A DNA stretch of 16,861 bases from the NCBI GenBank assembly GCA_003488525.1, contig DNLG01000117.1, positions 20,189 to 37,049 of the forward strand, in the 5' to 3' direction. Position 1 is the first letter of the stretch. The number at the start of each line of letters is the position of its first letter. A program made the translations under genes and the position numbers. This document shows positions 15,572 to 16,861 of the stretch, piece by piece. Origin of the DNA: Bacteroidota bacterium. GTDB lineage: Bacteria > Bacteroidota > Ignavibacteria > Kapaibacteriales > Kapaibacteriaceae. Below the pieces are notes generated by a model. That model was not told where the DNA came from. It did no database searches and saw nothing but the letters and a program-made list of their open reading frames with translations.

Positions 15572-16861
15572 ATGACCTCGCGACGTTCAATGCTGCGCTC
15601 GCTCGCGGCACTCGGCCCGACCGCGCTCTTTGCCTCTGATGCATTGGCAGAGGTGACCCGCTCGTTGCCTTCGGCACTGCCGAATGTGCCTCCCGCGCTG
15701 GTGGCATCCGATGAGGATTTCTGGGTGACGGTCCAGCAGGCGTTTGATGTGGACCGGTCGATCATCAATCTCAACAACGGCGGCGTGTCCCCCTCGCCCC
15801 GTACCGTTCAACAGGCCTTTCGGCGCTACACGGAACAGGCCAACAACATGCCGGCCTATGAGATGTGGCGTCATCAGGAACCACAGGTTGAGACCATCCG
15901 TGAGGGGCTGGCGGGAATCTTCGAGGTCGACCCAGAGGAGATCGCCATTACCCGTAATGCCAGTGAGGCCCTAGAGACTCTCCAGCTGGGCGTGCCTCTC
16001 GAACGGGGCGATGAGGTGCTGACAACAACGCATGACTATCCACGTATGCTCACGACTTGGGATCAGCGTGCTCGACGTGATGGGATCGTCGTCAAGAAAG
16101 TGGGCTTTCCGACGCCCCTTCGCCGACGTCAGGACATGGTCGATGCTATTGAAGCAGCGATAACACCGCGCACCAAGGTCATCCACATTTCTCATGTGGT
16201 GTTTCTCACTGGACAGATCCTGCCCGTGCGCGAAGTCTGCCGTCTTGCAGCGAAGCGCGGCATCCGGTGTTTCGTCGATGGGGCACACTCGTTTGCGCAT
16301 TTCCCCTTCACCCAGAAAGATCTCGAGTGTGAGTATTTCGGAACGTCACTGCATAAGTGGTTTCTGGGTCCGATCGGTACCGGTATGCTCTACGTCAAGA
16401 AGGACCGCATAGCCGACATCTGGCCGCTGATGTCTGCGCCCAAGGAGATGGACACGAACATCCGCAAGTTCGAAGAGATCGGTACGCACCCTGCCGCGAT
16501 GCACAATGCTCTTATAGAGTCCATTGCCTTTCACCGCGCCATGGGTATCGAGCGCAAAGCGGCACGCCTGCGATACCTGCACAGCGTGTGGACAGATCAG
16601 CTCGAGAAGTACGAGACTGTGCGCTTTCTGACGAATATCAAAGACGATGACAATCAGTGCGGACTGCGTCTGGTGCACGTCGAGGGAACCGATCCGGGCA
16701 AGGTCTCGAACTACCTCCTGGAGAAGCATCGGATCTTCACCGTCTCGATCGGGCATGAAGACTTTAAGGGGCTACGTGTAGCCCCTTCCGTCTATACGAC
16801 TGTCGATGAGATGCAGCGCTTTGCCAAGGCCATGAGCATCATTGCCCGCGGTGAGGCTGGC
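15572..16861 (+). CDS. Class V aminotransferase-family protein with Tat signal (3' truncated by window)
   Basis: A PLP-dependent fold-type I enzyme of the class V group, closest in look to isopenicillin-N epimerase/CefD-like and cysteine desulfurase-like proteins. The frame runs 430 codons from ATG 15572 to the window edge without a stop, so the C-terminus is missing, though the small domain is nearly complete. The start has GGGAG eight bases upstream. The N-terminus, MTSRRSMLRSLAALGPTALF, followed by an Ala-rich segment ending ASDALAE, fits a twin-arginine signal (SRRSMLR), predicting export in folded form with cofactor bound. Motifs are NNGGVSPSP near residue 70, ITRNASEAL, HISHVVFLTG, the cofactor aspartate D236 in FVDGAHS, and the Schiff-base lysine K262 in GTSLHKWFLGP. 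Catalytic residues look intact. The substrate cannot be assigned. It is divergent from gcvT. Confidence 0.9.
   Translation, partial: MTSRRSMLRSLAALGPTALFASDALAEVTRSLPSALPNVPPALVASDEDFWVTVQQAFDVDRSIINLNNGGVSPSPRTVQQAFRRYTEQANNMPAYEMWRHQEPQVETIREGLAGIFEVDPEEIAITRNASEALETLQLGVPLERGDEVLTTTHDYPRMLTTWDQRARRDGIVVKKVGFPTPLRRRQDMVDAIEAAITPRTKVIHISHVVFLTGQILPVREVCRLAAKRGIRCFVDGAHSFAHFPFTQKDLECEYFGTSLHKWFLGPIGTGMLYVKKDRIADIWPLMSAPKEMDTNIRKFEEIGTHPAAMHNALIESIAFHRAMGIERKAARLRYLHSVWTDQLEKYETVRFLTNIKDDDNQCGLRLVHVEGTDPGKVSNYLLEKHRIFTVSIGHEDFKGLRVAPSVYTTVDEMQRFAKAMSIIARGEAG

Overview
This 16.9 kb window (moderately GC-rich, densely packed) looks like the chromosome of a Gram-negative bacterium of the Bacteroidota/Chlorobi (FCB) group, plausibly an Ignavibacteria- or Kapabacteria-like lineage. 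The evidence is a secreted Ig-repeat protein with a type IX secretion C-terminal sorting domain, a LolA-like protein beside a DUF3108 protein, a DUF3109 protein, several start codons without a Shine-Dalgarno sequence, and promoter-like elements resembling the Bacteroidota -7 box (TAnnTTTG). The placement is inferred from gene content, not from a phylogenetic marker.

Layout. (1) 51-5564, minus strand: a tight five-gene run in transcription order crcB (fluoride channel), msrA (lipoprotein methionine sulfoxide reductase), copA (Cu+ ATPase), a cysteine-rich DUF3109 protein and rpoN (sigma-54). Junctions are a 4-nt overlap, direct abutment, a 44-nt gap and a 4-nt overlap. (2) 5605-10022, plus strand: a secreted M1-family metallopeptidase with a HEAT-like tail, then a 587-residue Ig-repeat T9SS cargo protein preceded by a good sigma-54 promoter candidate. 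A perfect 15-bp hairpin lies in the convergent gap after it. (3) 10124-12432, minus strand: an outer-membrane-barrel-like protein, a CAU-anticodon tRNA, a DUF3108 protein and a LolA-like protein. (4) 12491-14395, plus strand: mannose-1-phosphate guanylyltransferase and an RlpA-family protein with a periodic coiled-coil stalk. (5) 14420-15511, minus strand: gcvT. (6) 15572 to the right edge, plus strand: a Tat-signal class V aminotransferase, cut by the window end.

How the genes may work together. The common theme is the cell envelope: metal and halide export, repair of oxidised methionine outside the cytoplasm, lipoprotein or lipid handling, sugar-nucleotide supply for surface glycans, peptidoglycan remodelling and T9SS surface display. 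The most useful new leads are regulatory. rpoN sits in the same window as a sigma-54 promoter candidate for the T9SS protein, and several genes without a Shine-Dalgarno carry a -7-like element exactly five bases before the start codon, suggesting leaderless transcription. I saw no CRISPR array, insertion sequence, prophage or defence system. No gap between genes exceeds 200 bases; the largest, 8062-8258, is described below.
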